A DNA stretch of 64,000 bases from Pseudarthrobacter cellobiosi (GTDB taxonomy: Bacteria; Actinomycetota; Actinomycetes; Actinomycetales; Micrococcaceae): NCBI RefSeq assembly GCF_023913755.1, contig NZ_JAMXBJ010000047.1:186001-250000 (forward strand), in the 5' to 3' direction. Shown here piece after piece: positions 1 through 9,368 of this stretch. Made by a program: the position numbers and the translations under genes. Position 1 is the first letter of the stretch. Each line of letters starts with the position of its first letter. The notes under the pieces are model-generated. The model searched no databases. It had not been told where the DNA came from and was given only the letters and a program-made list of their open reading frames with translations.

Positions 1-710
1 GTGTACACGAGCCCCAGCATGCCGGCCGCGAGCGTGATGGCGCCCCAGACGTCATGCCCGCTCTCCTGCTCCCCGTTGGCAGCCTGGCCTGCGGCTCCGT
101 CCCGGGGGATGTACCTCAGGCCAAGGATCACAACGGCGACTGCCACCGGAACGGAGACCAGGAAGGTCCAGCGCCAGCTCAGGGCGGTCATGAGGCCGCC
201 TACAACCAGGCCGAGGGAGAATCCGCTGGCGCCGAACGTGGTGAAGATGGACAAGGCGCGGTTGCGTTCGCGCCCTTCAGCGAAGTTGGTGGTGATGATC
301 GAGAAGCCAGCGGGAGCCGTGAATGCGGCGGCCAGGCCCTTGACGAAACGGGTGGCGATCAGCAGGGCCGGGTCATCCACCAGCCCGCCGAGCAGGGATG
401 CTGCGGCGAAAACGCTGAGCGCAATCAGGAAGATGCGCCGCCGGCCGAGCAGATCCGCCATTCGTCCGCCCAGCAGGAGCAGGCTTCCGTAGCCGAGCAC
501 ATAGGCGGAGACGATCCACTGGAGGGATTCGGTTCCGAGATGAAGTTCGTTGCCGATCGAGGGCAGGGCCACGCCGACCATTGATACGTCCAGTGCGTCG
601 AGTGCCAGGACGGTGCACAGGACCAGGAGGAGCATCCATTGTGCGCGGGTCCAACGCACAGCTGTAAGCCGGTCTCCGGCTGTTCTTTCAAGGGTGGAAG
701 TTGAAGTCAT
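1..710 (-). CDS. MFS drug:H+ antiporter, 14-TMS DHA2 (EmrB/QacA) type, 3' end cut by window edge
   Basis: The minus strand is open from an ATG at 710 to the window edge, giving about 236 residues of the N-terminal half of a major facilitator. An early helix carries LALDALDVSMVGVALPSI, the D-x-x-x-V-x-x-A-L-P pattern of DHA2 multidrug exporters, followed by the loop motif GGRMADLLGRRR and a motif-C-like GFSLGLVVGGL helix. The expected role is proton-driven efflux of drugs or other toxic organics through the cytoplasmic membrane. The divergent marR gene 84 bp away is the usual partner regulator. The substrate cannot be read from the sequence. Confidence 0.88.
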   Translation of the reverse strand, partial: MTSTSTLERTAGDRLTAVRWTRAQWMLLLVLCTVLALDALDVSMVGVALPSIGNELHLGTESLQWIVSAYVLGYGSLLLLGGRMADLLGRRRIFLIALSVFAAASLLGGLVDDPALLIATRFVKGLAAAFTAPAGFSIITTNFAEGRERNRALSIFTTFGASGFSLGLVVGGLMTALSWRWTFLVSVPVAVAVVILGLRYIPRDGAAGQAANGEQESGHDVWGAITLAAGMLGLVY

Positions 711-794
711 GGCAACAACTTATATGACACGTCATTGAATGACAAGGAATATTATGACGTGGACTTTTAATTGGTCATGAACTAGAATCGCTGC
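711..794. promoter_or_regulatory. Divergent promoter with MarR-type operators
   Basis: The gap between the MFS and marR starts is locally AT-rich. ATGAC-AC-GTCAT (724-735) is a perfect inverted repeat with a 2-nt spacer. A second ATGAC (754-758) and GTCAT (774-778) pair lies nearer marR. Repeats of this size between a MarR gene and its divergent exporter are typical autoregulatory operators; binding is inferred. Confidence 0.6.
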
Positions 795-1178
795 ATGGCA
801 AAACCGCAGGACCGCCAGTTGGTTGAGCAATGGCGCAGTATCCAGACCACGTATTTCCACACGGCGGGGGCGCTGGAGCGTGCGCTGGAGTCGAAGTTCA
901 GCATCGGCCTGACAGAGTTTGAAATCCTGGACCTCGTGGCCGAAAGCGCCGATGCGGCATGCCGCATGAAGCAACTCGGTGAGCGCACCCCTATGACCCA
1001 GAGCGCCATGTCCAAGGTGGTGGACCGGCTCGACAAAGCCGGACTGATTTCCCGCCAGTCCTGTGAAGATGACCGGCGCTCACTGTACCTGGAACTCACC
1101 GAGGCCGGCCGCGCGCTCCACAGGCAAGCCGCCATCGAGCACCGCGCCCTGCTCAGGGAAAACCTGGGCAAAGACTAA
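795..1178 (+). CDS. MarR-family transcriptional regulator
   Basis: This 127-aa protein has the MarR winged-helix layout: recognition helices at about residues 57-84 (TPMTQSAMSKVVDRL) and a charged wing at 90-105 (SCEDDRRSLYLELT). It probably represses itself and the divergent exporter by binding the GTCAT repeats between them, with release by an aromatic or drug-like ligand as is usual in the family. At 127 aa it is slightly shorter than the usual 140-160 aa but has no obvious break. The ligand is unknown. Confidence 0.88.
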   Translation: MAKPQDRQLVEQWRSIQTTYFHTAGALERALESKFSIGLTEFEILDLVAESADAACRMKQLGERTPMTQSAMSKVVDRLDKAGLISRQSCEDDRRSLYLELTEAGRALHRQAAIEHRALLRENLGKD

Positions 1179-1243
1179 CCGTCAGCCCTTGCCGTCCTGG
1201 CCGGGCTCTTCGTCATCCGAGGTCGCGGATTTGAAATGGCGCG

Positions 1244-1438
1244 TCAGTGATCGTCGATGGAGATCTCTTCGATCTTCAGGTCGAACAGCTTAGCGAGGCG
1301 GAAGGCGACTGGGAGGCTCGGGTCGAACTTTCCTGTTTCGATTGCGTTGATTGTCTGCCTCGACACGCTGACACGCTGAGCCAGGTCGGCCTGCGTCCAG
1401 GCGCGTTCGGTCCGAAGGTCTGTGAGGCGGTTCTTCAT
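1244..1438 (-). CDS. Small XRE-family HTH regulator
   Basis: The 64-aa protein is essentially a single lambda-repressor-like HTH (MKNRLTDLRTERAWTQADLA, then SVSRQTINAIETGKFDPSL). It resembles the YozG-type mini-regulators found beside small membrane proteins. The ATG at 1438 is preferred to longer upstream starts because the HTH begins at residue 5 and this ATG overlaps the stop of the upstream membrane-protein gene by 4 nt (translational coupling). The two genes therefore form one minus-strand operon. Its target is probably its own promoter. Confidence 0.85.
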   Translation of the reverse strand: MKNRLTDLRTERAWTQADLAQRVSVSRQTINAIETGKFDPSLPVAFRLAKLFDLKIEEISIDDH

Positions 1439-1623
1439 CGGTACCTGATCATGCCGACGGCGAAGGTGACCAGGTGGACGACGCCCAGGAGCGTGGGGAA
1501 GCCCGCGAGATTGACGTCGTACGCGACGAGGCCGGCAGCGTCCGCGACGACATAGGCGAATCCGCCGACCCACCCCAGTCCGAAGGTGACCACCCGCGCA
1601 TCCTGGATGATCTTCCGCTGCAA
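1435..1623 (-). CDS. Small two-helix membrane protein paired with XRE regulator
   Basis: This 62-aa hydrophobic protein shows two predicted membrane segments (VVTFGLGWVGGFAYVVADAAG and FPTLLGVVHLVTFAVGMI). The start is a TTG at 1623 with a GGGG/GATGAG purine stretch upstream; no in-frame ATG fits better. The gene overlaps the XRE regulator by 4 nt. XRE plus tiny membrane protein pairs are common in Gram-positive bacteria, where the membrane protein may modulate the regulator. I do not recognise a named family. Confidence 0.6.
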   Translation of the reverse strand: MQRKIIQDARVVTFGLGWVGGFAYVVADAAGLVAYDVNLAGFPTLLGVVHLVTFAVGMIRYR

Positions 1624-1718
1624 CTCATCAATTCCCCGGAGAAATCGCGTGAAGCCTCGAGGTCAAGCCTTCAGCGGCCACCAACAATTCTTCGACGCGC
1701 GCGATTTAGACTGCACCC

Positions 1719-2174
1719 ATGTCCGAAACTGAACGAACCATCACAGACCCGGTCTTCGAGGCTGCCTACGAGGCCGCACAAAAGAGCCTCCGAGAGGGCG
1801 GCATCCCGATCGGTGCTGCCTTGGCCCGGGGCGGGGTCGTCATTGCCAGCGGTCACAACGAGCGTGTCCAGCATGGCGATCCAATCGCCCACGGCGAGAT
1901 GTCTGCGTTGCGGGCTGCCGGACGCCAGAAGAGCTACCGGGACACAACCCTCTACACCACCCTAGCGCCGTGTGCGATGTGTACCGGGACCATTATCCAA
2001 TTCAAGATTCCGCGCGTGGTGGTGGGCGAGGCCGAGACGTTCTCCGGCGAATTCGAACTTCTCCGCTCACGCGGCGTCGAAGTGGTGGTGTTGAATGATG
2101 TCCGATGCGTTGAGATGATGCGCACCTTCCAGGACGAACACCCTGAACTATGGGCGGAGGACATCGCCGAGTAG
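1719..2174 (+). CDS. Cytidine/deoxycytidylate-deaminase-fold nucleoside or base deaminase
   Basis: The 151-aa protein has both zinc signatures of the CDA fold: H58-G-E60 (AHGEM; the Glu is the proton shuttle) and P84-C-A-M-C88. Length and spacing match the small guanine/cytosine-deaminase group, closer to yeast Fcy1 or bacterial guanine deaminase than to tRNA-specific TadA. It would hydrolytically deaminate a nucleobase or nucleoside in the cytoplasm. The gene stands alone, so the exact substrate is not shown by context. Confidence 0.85.
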   Translation: MSETERTITDPVFEAAYEAAQKSLREGGIPIGAALARGGVVIASGHNERVQHGDPIAHGEMSALRAAGRQKSYRDTTLYTTLAPCAMCTGTIIQFKIPRVVVGEAETFSGEFELLRSRGVEVVVLNDVRCVEMMRTFQDEHPELWAEDIAE

Positions 2175-2620
2175 TCCAGGCACAAAGGAGCGCCGGTGAA
2201 ATAGATCAGACCCGGCCAAAGCTATCGCGTGCCGCGCATTCATACGCCTGTGGGCTGTGGCGGTCCTGCACCGCAGGCGTTCTTCTCCTTTTTGCCAGCC
2301 TCTCGGCGCGCTCGCCTTAGCGGCCACAGCCGTGTGAGCGCGGCTGCGGGGGAGGCCCGTCTGGGTCCTTGTCCTGACCGGCCTCCCCGCGGTGGTGGTG
2401 GTGGGCGGGCTGGCGTATGAGCTTCCCGACGGGCCTATACGTCCACCTCGCCGGACAGCACGCACAGTAGGCGCCCCCGCAGGCATGGCGAATACGCTGT
2501 CGGAGAACCGGCCCATTTTCCCCGTCGCCCGCCCGGATGAATCCCAGCCACCGGACGTAAACTGACCTTCGCACCACCTCCAGCTCGAACACCAGCGGGA
2601 CAGAACCATTTGGAGCCGCC
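2175..2620. other. Intergenic gap, possible decayed membrane-protein fragment
   Basis: I see no intact gene here. One plus-strand frame is open from 2338 to 2565 without a credible start and includes a hydrophobic run (VWVLVLTGLPAVVVVGGLAY). The same frame is preceded by an Ala/Leu-rich stretch ending in a TGA at 2335-2337. This could be a dead small membrane-protein gene. The alternative is chance openness in GC-rich DNA. The 3' end should hold the promoter of the ABC exporter. Confidence 0.3.
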
Positions 2621-4369
2621 ATGCTCTGGAAACTGCTTGTTGAATACCTGCGGCCGCACCGTCAGCTGCTGATCGCCGTCGTGATTTTCCAGCTGGCGCA
2701 ATCCATCGCGTCGCTGTACCTGCCCACCCTGAACGCGGACATCATCGATGAGGGCGTGGCCAAGGGGGTCACCGGCGTCATCCTCAGCCTGGGCGCCCTG
2801 ATGCTGGAAATCACGCTGCTGCAGATCATCTGCGCCGTGATTGCCGTGTACTTCGGGGCGAAGGCGGCCATGGGCGTGGGCCGGGACTTGCGCGGCGCCA
2901 TCTTCACCCGTGTGGGGGAGTTCTCCGAGCAGGAAGTCACGAAGTTCGGCGCGCCCAGCCTGATCACCCGCTCCACCAACGACGTCCAGCAGGTCCAGCA
3001 GCTGGTGCTGATGGCCGCCACCATGATGGTGGCCGCGCCCATGCTCGCCATCGGCGGCGTGATCATGGCCGTCCGGCAGGACGTGCAGCTGTCCTGGCTG
3101 ATCGCCGTCGCCGTGCCCGTGCTCATGATCGGCGTCGGGCTGATCATCACCCGGATGGTGCCGCTGTTCCGGAAGATGCAGAAACGGATCGACACCGTGA
3201 ACCGGGTGCTCCGCGAGCAGCTCACCGGCATCCGCGTGGTGCGCGCGTTCGTCCGCGAGGACATCGAGACCGCCCGCTTCGCCCAGGCCAACGAGGACGT
3301 CACGGACACCGCGCTGCGTGCCGGCCGGCTGATGGCGCTCGCGTTCCCCGTGGTGATGCTGGTGCTGAACGTGTCCAGCGTGGCCGTGATCTGGTTCGGC
3401 TCATTCAGGATCGAGGACGGCTCCATGCAGGTGGGCACGCTCATCGCGTTCCTCAGCTACCTGATGCAGATCCTGATGTCCGTCATGATGGCCACCTTCA
3501 TGGCCGTGATGATCCCGCGCGCCGCGGTCTCGGCGGACCGGATCGGCGAGGTGCTGGGCACCGAGTCGAGCGTGCGGCCGCCGCTAAAGCCAGTGAGCAG
3601 CGCGGTTCCGTCCGGCGGGCGGCGCCGCGGGGAGCTGGAAATGCGCGACGTCGGATTCGCCTACCCGGGTGCCGACCAGCCCGTCCTCTCCGGGCTCAGC
3701 TTCACCGCCAAGGCAGGGCAGACGACGGCGATCATCGGCAGCACGGGTGCCGGCAAGACAACCCTCGTGAACCTCATGCCGCGCCTGTTTGACGCCACCA
3801 CCGGCTCGGTCCGGATGGACGGCGTGGACGTCCGCGAACTGCACCCGGACCTCCTCTGGGGGCACATCGGCCTGGTGCCGCAGCGGCCCTACCTGTTCAC
3901 TGGCACCGTCCGCAGCAACCTGCAGTACGGCAAGCCGGACGCCACCGAGGACGAGCTCTGGACCGCCCTGGAGATCGCCCAGGCCCGGGACTTCGTCGAG
4001 GAGATGGAGGGCGGGCTGGACGCGCCCATCTCCCAGGGCGGCACCAACGTCTCCGGTGGCCAGCGGCAGCGGCTGGCCATCGCCCGGGCCCTGGTGAAAC
4101 GGCCCGAGCTGTACATTTTCGACGACTCGTTCTCCTCGCTGGACACCGGCACCGACGCCCGCCTGCGTCAGGCCCTCAAGCGCAGCACCGCCGGCGCCAC
4201 CCTGGTACTCATCGCCCAGCGCGTGTCCAGCATCGTGGATGCCGACCAGATCCTAGTGCTCGACGACGGCAGGATCGTGGGGCGCGGAACGCACCGCGGG
4301 CTGCTGGAGACGTCCGAGACGTACCGGGAGATCGTCTCCTCCCAGCTGGCAGCGGAGGAGACGGTATGA
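2621..4369 (+). CDS. ABC exporter half-transporter, degenerate-site subunit
   Basis: This 582-aa type-I ABC exporter half has six N-terminal membrane helices (about residues 15-310) and a C-terminal ATPase: Walker [10 protein letters not shown] at 373-381, signature VSGGQ, and Walker B ending in F-D501-D502-S. The residue after the Walker B aspartate is Asp, not the catalytic Glu, so this subunit supplies the degenerate site of a heterodimer. TM287/288-like and other multidrug exporters behave this way. The next gene overlaps by 4 nt and encodes the partner. Probable role: export of drugs, lipids or peptides. Confidence 0.92.
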   Translation: MLWKLLVEYLRPHRQLLIAVVIFQLAQSIASLYLPTLNADIIDEGVAKGVTGVILSLGALMLEITLLQIICAVIAVYFGAKAAMGVGRDLRGAIFTRVGEFSEQEVTKFGAPSLITRSTNDVQQVQQLVLMAATMMVAAPMLAIGGVIMAVRQDVQLSWLIAVAVPVLMIGVGLIITRMVPLFRKMQKRIDTVNRVLREQLTGIRVVRAFVREDIETARFAQANEDVTDTALRAGRLMALAFPVVMLVLNVSSVAVIWFGSFRIEDGSMQVGTLIAFLSYLMQILMSVMMATFMAVMIPRAAVSADRIGEVLGTESSVRPPLKPVSSAVPSGGRRRGELEMRDVGFAYPGADQPVLSGLSFTAKAGQTTAIIGSTGAGKTTLVNLMPRLFDATTGSVRMDGVDVRELHPDLLWGHIGLVPQRPYLFTGTVRSNLQYGKPDATEDELWTALEIAQARDFVEEMEGGLDAPISQGGTNVSGGQRQRLAIARALVKRPELYIFDDSFSSLDTGTDARLRQALKRSTAGATLVLIAQRVSSIVDADQILVLDDGRIVGRGTHRGLLETSETYREIVSSQLAAEETV

Positions 4370-6393
4370 GCACGCCGCACCGGCCGTCGTCGGGCGCTGG
4401 TTCCAACGCTGGAACCGCACCCGGCTCGAAAACCGGGACTGCCGACGTCGTACGCATCCCCCGACCGGCGGGTGGACCGGGACGCGGCGGACCGTTCGCG
4501 GGGATGAACGTCCCGGCGGAGAAGGCCATGAACTTCGGGCCGTCGGCCAAGCGGCTGCTGGGTACGCTGCGGCCGGAGCGGGCGTGGCTGCTGCTGGTGC
4601 TGATCATGGGGGTGGCCAGCGTGACGCTGTCGGTGATCGGGCCGCGGCTGCTGGGGGAGGGCACTAACCTGATTTTCGCGGGAGTAGTGTCGCGGGAGCT
4701 GCCCGCCGGGGTGAGCAAGGCGGAGCTGATCGCGCAGCTGCGGGCCGCTGGGGAGAACCAGAAGGCGGACATGCTCACGCCCATGGCGCTGACGCCGGGG
4801 CAGGGGATCGACTTCGCGGCGCTGTCCAGTGTGCTGCTGTGGGCGCTGGTGCTGTATGTGCTGGCGTCGGCGTTTATGTGGGTGCAGGCGTATGTGCTGA
4901 ACGGGGTGGTGCAGCGGACGGTGTTCGGGCTGCGCGAGGAGATCGAGGCGAAGATCCACCGGCTGCCGCTGCGGTATTTCGATTCGATCCAGCGCGGCGA
5001 GCTGCTGAGCCGGGTGACGAACGACGTGGACAACATTTCGCAGAGCCTGCAGCAGTCCATCAGCCAGGCGGTCACGTCGGTGCTGACCGTGGTGGGCGTG
5101 CTGGTGATGATGTTCATCCTCTCGCCCACGCTGGCGCTGATTGCGCTGGTGACCGTGCCGCTGACGCTGGGCATCACGGCGCTGATCGCCAAGCGCTCGC
5201 AGAAGCTGTTTGTGGCGCAGTGGAAGCACACGGGGGAGCTGAACGGGCAGACCGAGGAGACGTACACCGGACATGCGCTGGTGAAGGTGTTCGGCCGGCA
5301 GCGCGAGGTGGAGGAGCGGTTCCGGCAGAAGAACGTGGAGCTGTATGACGCGAGCTTCGGCGCGCAGTTCATTTCCGGGCTGATCATGCCGGCCATGACG
5401 TTCATCGGGAACCTGGTGTACGTGGGGATCGCGGTGGTGGGCGGCCTGCAGGTGGCGTCCGGGGCCATGCAGCTGGGCGATGTGCAGGCGTTCATCCAGT
5501 ACTCGCGGCAGTTCACCATGCCGCTGGCGCAGCTGGGGTCCATGGCCAACCTGCTGCAGTCCGGGGTGGCGTCGGCGGAGCGGGTGTTCTCGTTGTTGGA
5601 TGAGCCGGAGGAGTCTGCTGATCCTCCTAGTGGTGCTGCTGGTTTTGGGCGTGGCCGGCTGGTGTTTGAGGACGTCTCGTTCTCCTACTCGCCGGACAAG
5701 CCGCTGATTTCTTCGCTTTCTTTGGTGGCGGAGCCGGGGCAGACGGTCGCGATTGTGGGGCCGACCGGGGCGGGCAAGACCACGCTGGTGAACCTGATGA
5801 TGCGGTTCTACGAGCTGGATGCGGGCCGGATAACGCTCGACGGCGTGGACGTCACCTCAGTGCCCCGGCGCGAGCTGCGCTCGCGACTCGGGATGGTGCT
5901 GCAGGATACGTGGCTGTTCGGCGGGACCATCCGGGACAACATTGCGTACGGCCGGCCTACGGCTACGGAGGACGAGATCCTGGAGGCGGCGCGGGCGACG
6001 TATGTGGACAGGTTCGTGCACTCCCTGCCGGAGGGGTACGACACCGTGCTGGAGGACGAGGGTTCGAATGTGTCCGCCGGTGAGAAGCAGCTTTTGACGA
6101 TTGCGCGTGCTTTTTTGGCGCGGCCTTCTGTTTTGATCCTGGACGAGGCGACTTCTTCGGTGGACACCCGGACCGAGGTGCTGGTGCAGAAGGCGATGCG
6201 GGCTTTGCGGTCCGACCGGACTTCTTTTGTGATCGCGCACCGCCTGTCCACGATCCGCGACGCCGACCTTATCCTGGTGATGGAGGCCGGCCAGATCGTG
6301 GAGCAGGGAACGCACGCGTCGTTGCTGGCCGCGGGCGGGGCGTATTCGAGGCTGTATGAGGCGCAGTTCGCGGCTCCTGTGGCGGAGGTTTAG
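4366..6393 (+). CDS. ABC exporter half-transporter, catalytic-site subunit
   Basis: The 675-aa partner has a Gly/Pro-rich N-terminal extension of about 55 residues, then the membrane domain, then an ATPase with Walker [10 protein letters not shown] (465-473), signature VSAGE and Walker B D593-E594 with the catalytic glutamate intact. The ATGA overlap with the upstream half indicates coupled translation in a 1:1 ratio. A segment of about 60 residues ([19 protein letters not shown] and flanks) is inserted between the first two helices, as in many actinobacterial YheH/YfiC-type exporters. Codon choice becomes T-richer around 5590-5720 and 6060-6230. Confidence 0.92.
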   Translation: MSTPHRPSSGAGSNAGTAPGSKTGTADVVRIPRPAGGPGRGGPFAGMNVPAEKAMNFGPSAKRLLGTLRPERAWLLLVLIMGVASVTLSVIGPRLLGEGTNLIFAGVVSRELPAGVSKAELIAQLRAAGENQKADMLTPMALTPGQGIDFAALSSVLLWALVLYVLASAFMWVQAYVLNGVVQRTVFGLREEIEAKIHRLPLRYFDSIQRGELLSRVTNDVDNISQSLQQSISQAVTSVLTVVGVLVMMFILSPTLALIALVTVPLTLGITALIAKRSQKLFVAQWKHTGELNGQTEETYTGHALVKVFGRQREVEERFRQKNVELYDASFGAQFISGLIMPAMTFIGNLVYVGIAVVGGLQVASGAMQLGDVQAFIQYSRQFTMPLAQLGSMANLLQSGVASAERVFSLLDEPEESADPPSGAAGFGRGRLVFEDVSFSYSPDKPLISSLSLVAEPGQTVAIVGPTGAGKTTLVNLMMRFYELDAGRITLDGVDVTSVPRRELRSRLGMVLQDTWLFGGTIRDNIAYGRPTATEDEILEAARATYVDRFVHSLPEGYDTVLEDEGSNVSAGEKQLLTIARAFLARPSVLILDEATSSVDTRTEVLVQKAMRALRSDRTSFVIAHRLSTIRDADLILVMEAGQIVEQGTHASLLAAGGAYSRLYEAQFAAPVAEV

Positions 6394-6507
6394 GCCGGCA
6401 TTCAGGGTGAAGTTCATGCGCGCCAAGAAAACGACACTGAAAAGGGCCGCTCTTCGCCTCCACCCGTTCCGGGGCACAGCCGCTGCACGATCCAACCGAA
6501 CGACCAT

Positions 6508-7794
6508 CTATCGGGCACTACGCTGCAACCCACTGTTGATGTACTGCCTGATCTTAGCGACTTGCTGGGCATCAAATGCTTGTTCTCCATCTAGCCAGAC
6601 CGTCGATGTGTCCCATTGACGCTTGGCGCTGCTGCTTGGCGTGAGCAATACTCCAATTGTGGATCCGGGGACTCCTCCGATGCTCCGCCAGTAGTCTTCG
6701 TGATGCAGTTGCGTCCTTAAGAACAGGTGGTTCCTCATCATGGAATCGAGCTTTGAGGCAACGATGAAGACGATCGGGCACTGGTCGCCGGGATGCGGTA
6801 CAAAAACCCGGGTTTCTGTCTTGATACTTGAACCCCGGTGACGGGAAATGGTGCTCATGAACTTCAAGAGGACTCGACCAAGTTCGGGCCGGTACGCAGC
6901 CGGGACGGTGTCCAAGGACGTCAGCAGCTTCAGCCGGTCTGCCTCGGTGCTCTCGCCCATGTGAGTTGTGGCCACGTCTTCCATGATGATGCGGAAGAGC
7001 AGCGCGCCATCATCCGCGGCTTCCAGGGGCGCATACGGCGTTGAAACGACGGGTGCATCCTGTTCGAGACCGGCCAGGCTACGCAGTTTCTCAGGCATTT
7101 CTTTGGCCTCTGCCTGCAAGTCGGCCAGGGCCACCTGCATGTACCGGCTTGGCTCGGCACCTAGTTCTGCCGTCTCACCAGCTACACGCTGCAAATAGTG
7201 CAGTACAGACCTGGTGGACCTCAGGTGCTCGAACAGGAACTCCCAGTCGCGCCTGAGTAGAACAACGCACGGTATGGCGCCGGCTTCCTCCAGCGAAGGA
7301 ACAAATCCAGCAGGGGGAGCCGGGTGATCAACGATGACGACTGCAATCCATTGAAATAGTCCACCATCAATCTCAACGCGTCTCCCCCTCCCGCTCGTCA
7401 GGTTTTCCCGACGGTGAGCAAGGTGGCGGATGCTGCCTTTCGCCTGCTTGATGGCTTTGGTGATAGCACTCGTCAGCCAGCTCGCTTCCCGGTCCGGGGT
7501 GCCTGGTTCAGCGTTACGGGCCTTCACCTGGATTAGCGCTGCAATGCCGTCCGCAACAACAAGCCCGTCGCCCCGCTCCCGGACACCAGCCCCCTGGCGC
7601 TGTTGTTCGGGGAGGAATACGAAATCTGGCAAACCCCACCGGGCGGCTGAAACCCTTGTGGAATCCTCTGCAGCGGGCCCCACTTCAAGATCTGGCGGAA
7701 GCAGCGAAGCATTCGGGACATCCCGGACCATTACTCCGTCGGATGTTTCGACGACGAGGGTCAATGCAGGGAGATTACTACTCGCAACGGACAT
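6508..7794 (-). CDS. Uncharacterised protein with possible PD-(D/E)XK nuclease-like core
   Basis: I do not recognise this 428-aa protein. Near the N-terminus (about 65-105) it has GLPDFVFLPE followed by GDGLVVADGIAALIQVKARN. An acidic residue, a beta-strand and a Q-V-K motif in this spacing resemble the core of PD-(D/E)XK nucleases (D...QxK). The remainder is mixed alpha/beta without a clear motif. The ATG at 7794 is chosen over an in-frame start at 7860 because conserved-looking sequence starts just after it. It stands alone, as orphan defence or DNA-repair genes often do. A nuclease role is inference only. Confidence 0.55.
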   Translation of the reverse strand: MSVASSNLPALTLVVETSDGVMVRDVPNASLLPPDLEVGPAAEDSTRVSAARWGLPDFVFLPEQQRQGAGVRERGDGLVVADGIAALIQVKARNAEPGTPDREASWLTSAITKAIKQAKGSIRHLAHRRENLTSGRGRRVEIDGGLFQWIAVVIVDHPAPPAGFVPSLEEAGAIPCVVLLRRDWEFLFEHLRSTRSVLHYLQRVAGETAELGAEPSRYMQVALADLQAEAKEMPEKLRSLAGLEQDAPVVSTPYAPLEAADDGALLFRIIMEDVATTHMGESTEADRLKLLTSLDTVPAAYRPELGRVLLKFMSTISRHRGSSIKTETRVFVPHPGDQCPIVFIVASKLDSMMRNHLFLRTQLHHEDYWRSIGGVPGSTIGVLLTPSSSAKRQWDTSTVWLDGEQAFDAQQVAKIRQYINSGLQRSAR

Positions 7795-8263
7795 ACGCAC
7801 CAGATTAGAACAGTGCGGACCAGGAATTGCTGACGGTGGCAGTGCCGGTGACCCCTGCATCTCGGCTGGGCCGACTGCTTAGCGCAGACCACGCCCAGGC
7901 CGAAGCTCTGCGGTGGATGGCGTTCAAAGTCGTCTTGGGCTGTGGAGAGCTGTCCCCGCGCGCGAATCATCGAGAGATGAGGGCGCTGACGGCATAGTCC
8001 GACGGGCATACGAAGTAATGCCTGCTCCAGTGCCGCGGACTACGCAACGAGATATCTGTGGAGGACTAATGAACTCCCATTTGGTCGTGCCGCTGCGCGC
8101 ATTCGCCTCGCATCCGATGACGGCTGGTCGGGGCTGCAGGGGCCCGGATACACGCGCCAGGATGGCAACGCATCACCGGTCTAAGGCCTTCTCGCCGGCC
8201 CTACCGGGATGACGCTGGAAGGCCTATCTTTGATCTGTCACAGACCCAGGGAAAGGAACAACG
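7795..8263. other. Intergenic gap without supported gene
   Basis: Several overlapping frames are open here, but none has a credible start, ribosome binding site or recognisable product. The last 20 nt contain a purine-rich GGGAAAGGAAC that serves as ribosome binding site of the gene at 8264. Confidence 0.5.
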
Positions 8264-8569
8264 ATGTTCACCTTGCAGATCAGCTATCCAGTCCGGGACT
8301 ACGAGGCTTTCAAGAAAGTATTCGACACCGATCCTGCAGGCCGCGCCGCCTCGGGCGCCAGATCTGTCCGCCTGTTCCGGGATACGGACGACCCGAACAG
8401 CGTGGCCGTTCTCCTTGACTTCGACACCAAGGATGCTGCGACCGTCTTTCTGGAACGGCTCCGCAGCGAGGTGTGGGACAAGCCCGAGGTGATAGGGCAG
8501 CTGATGACGGCAGCGCCCACTGCAAGGATCCTGGAGGAAGTGGCCCGCGAGGGTGAGGGTGCGGGCTGA
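8264..8569 (+). CDS. Small ferredoxin-fold-like hypothetical protein
   Basis: This 101-aa soluble protein begins with MFTLQISYPVRDYEAFKKVF and has the beta-alpha-beta-beta pattern of dimeric alpha-beta barrel (antibiotic biosynthesis monooxygenase/EthD-like) proteins, with the usual Y/F-x-x-F-K-x-x-F-D helix. A GGAAAGGAA motif lies about 8 nt upstream. No catalytic residues are identifiable and the neighbours are unrelated, so only the fold is suggested. Confidence 0.7.
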   Translation: MFTLQISYPVRDYEAFKKVFDTDPAGRAASGARSVRLFRDTDDPNSVAVLLDFDTKDAATVFLERLRSEVWDKPEVIGQLMTAAPTARILEEVAREGEGAG

Positions 8570-8624
8570 CCACTGAGTATCCGGGGTTCCCGCCGAACCA
8601 CTTCATTGCGGCCCGAGAGGGCGG

Positions 8625-9368
8625 TCAAACCAGCGGCCACGGGTAGCGCATGCCGGTGCGGTCAACCGGCAGTACCCCTTCGCGCAGCAGGCGCTGCACC
8701 CGGCGCTCCAGGGCGGTGACCTCGTCGTCGTCGAGGAGCTCGGCCACGTTGGGAGGCGCGGCCTCTGCCAGCGGTGCTATGTCCTCGAGCAGGGCGTCCG
8801 GGATGGGTTCACCGGCGAAGTCCCAGATCACGGTGCGCAGCTTGAAGCTGGCCGAGAAGCACAGTCCGTGGTCGATGCCCCACACCCGGCCGTCATCGCC
8901 GCGCAGCACGTGCCCGCTTTTACGGTCGGTGTTGTTGGTGACGTAATCGAACAGGGCGATGCGGGCCAGCTCGCGATGGGTCTCGGGGGCGTCGGCGTAC
9001 AGCGTGAAGTAATGCTCTTGAAAGTCGCACTCGATGAACCACTGCAGCGAACCGACCCCCAACGGCGCCTCCTCGCGGATCACCGTCGGCGGCACGAGGC
9101 CCCACCCCAGCGACTCGCTGAGCAGGTAGGCGGCGCGTTCCCGCCGGTAGAGTCCGGGGTCGAAATCGGACAGCGGCCGTTCCCCGGCTTCCGGCTTGTA
9201 GACCGCATACGCTGAGGCCTCCCCGCGGGAGACCTCGACGAGGAACGTCTCGTTACTGCTGCGCGGGATTCGCCCCACCAGTTCCACGCTTCCCTCGCAG
9301 AGCAGGGTCAGCTCACGGCCGGACACCGTCTGCCCCGTTTCATCGTCTGTCCCACCGGTAGCCCCCAC
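8625..9368 (-). CDS. SCO1664-family protein (PI3/4-kinase-like fold)
   Basis: The 247-aa sequence matches the actinobacterial SCO1664 family: NETFLVEVSRG and AVYKPEAGERPLSDF at the nucleotide-binding side, DYVTNNTDRKSGHVL in the middle, and WGIDHGLCF as metal or catalytic loop. The pattern N-N-x-D-R-K plus I-D-H resembles HipA/PI3K-like kinases. The GTG start at 9368 directly follows the stop of the upstream phosphomutase-like gene, so the two are co-transcribed. In many actinobacteria the order is MSMEG_4193, DUF3090, SCO1664; the DUF3090 gene is absent here. The biochemical role is not established. Confidence 0.85.
   Translation of the reverse strand: MGATGGTDDETGQTVSGRELTLLCEGSVELVGRIPRSSNETFLVEVSRGEASAYAVYKPEAGERPLSDFDPGLYRRERAAYLLSESLGWGLVPPTVIREEAPLGVGSLQWFIECDFQEHYFTLYADAPETHRELARIALFDYVTNNTDRKSGHVLRGDDGRVWGIDHGLCFSASFKLRTVIWDFAGEPIPDALLEDIAPLAEAAPPNVAELLDDDEVTALERRVQRLLREGVLPVDRTGMRYPWPLV

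Noticed and set aside
1-492. Plus-strand frames at the left edge
   Set aside because: They are antisense to the MFS exporter, whose minus-strand frame shows clear transporter motifs.
4168-5549. Minus-strand frames of 368 and 446 aa within the ABC exporter
   Set aside because: Composition is His/Arg/Gln or Ser/Thr-rich nonsense; both are antisense to conserved ATPase and membrane domains.
7913-8212. 99-aa plus-strand frame upstream of the 8264 gene
   Set aside because: No ribosome binding site, no motif, biased residue composition; left as unassigned intergenic DNA.
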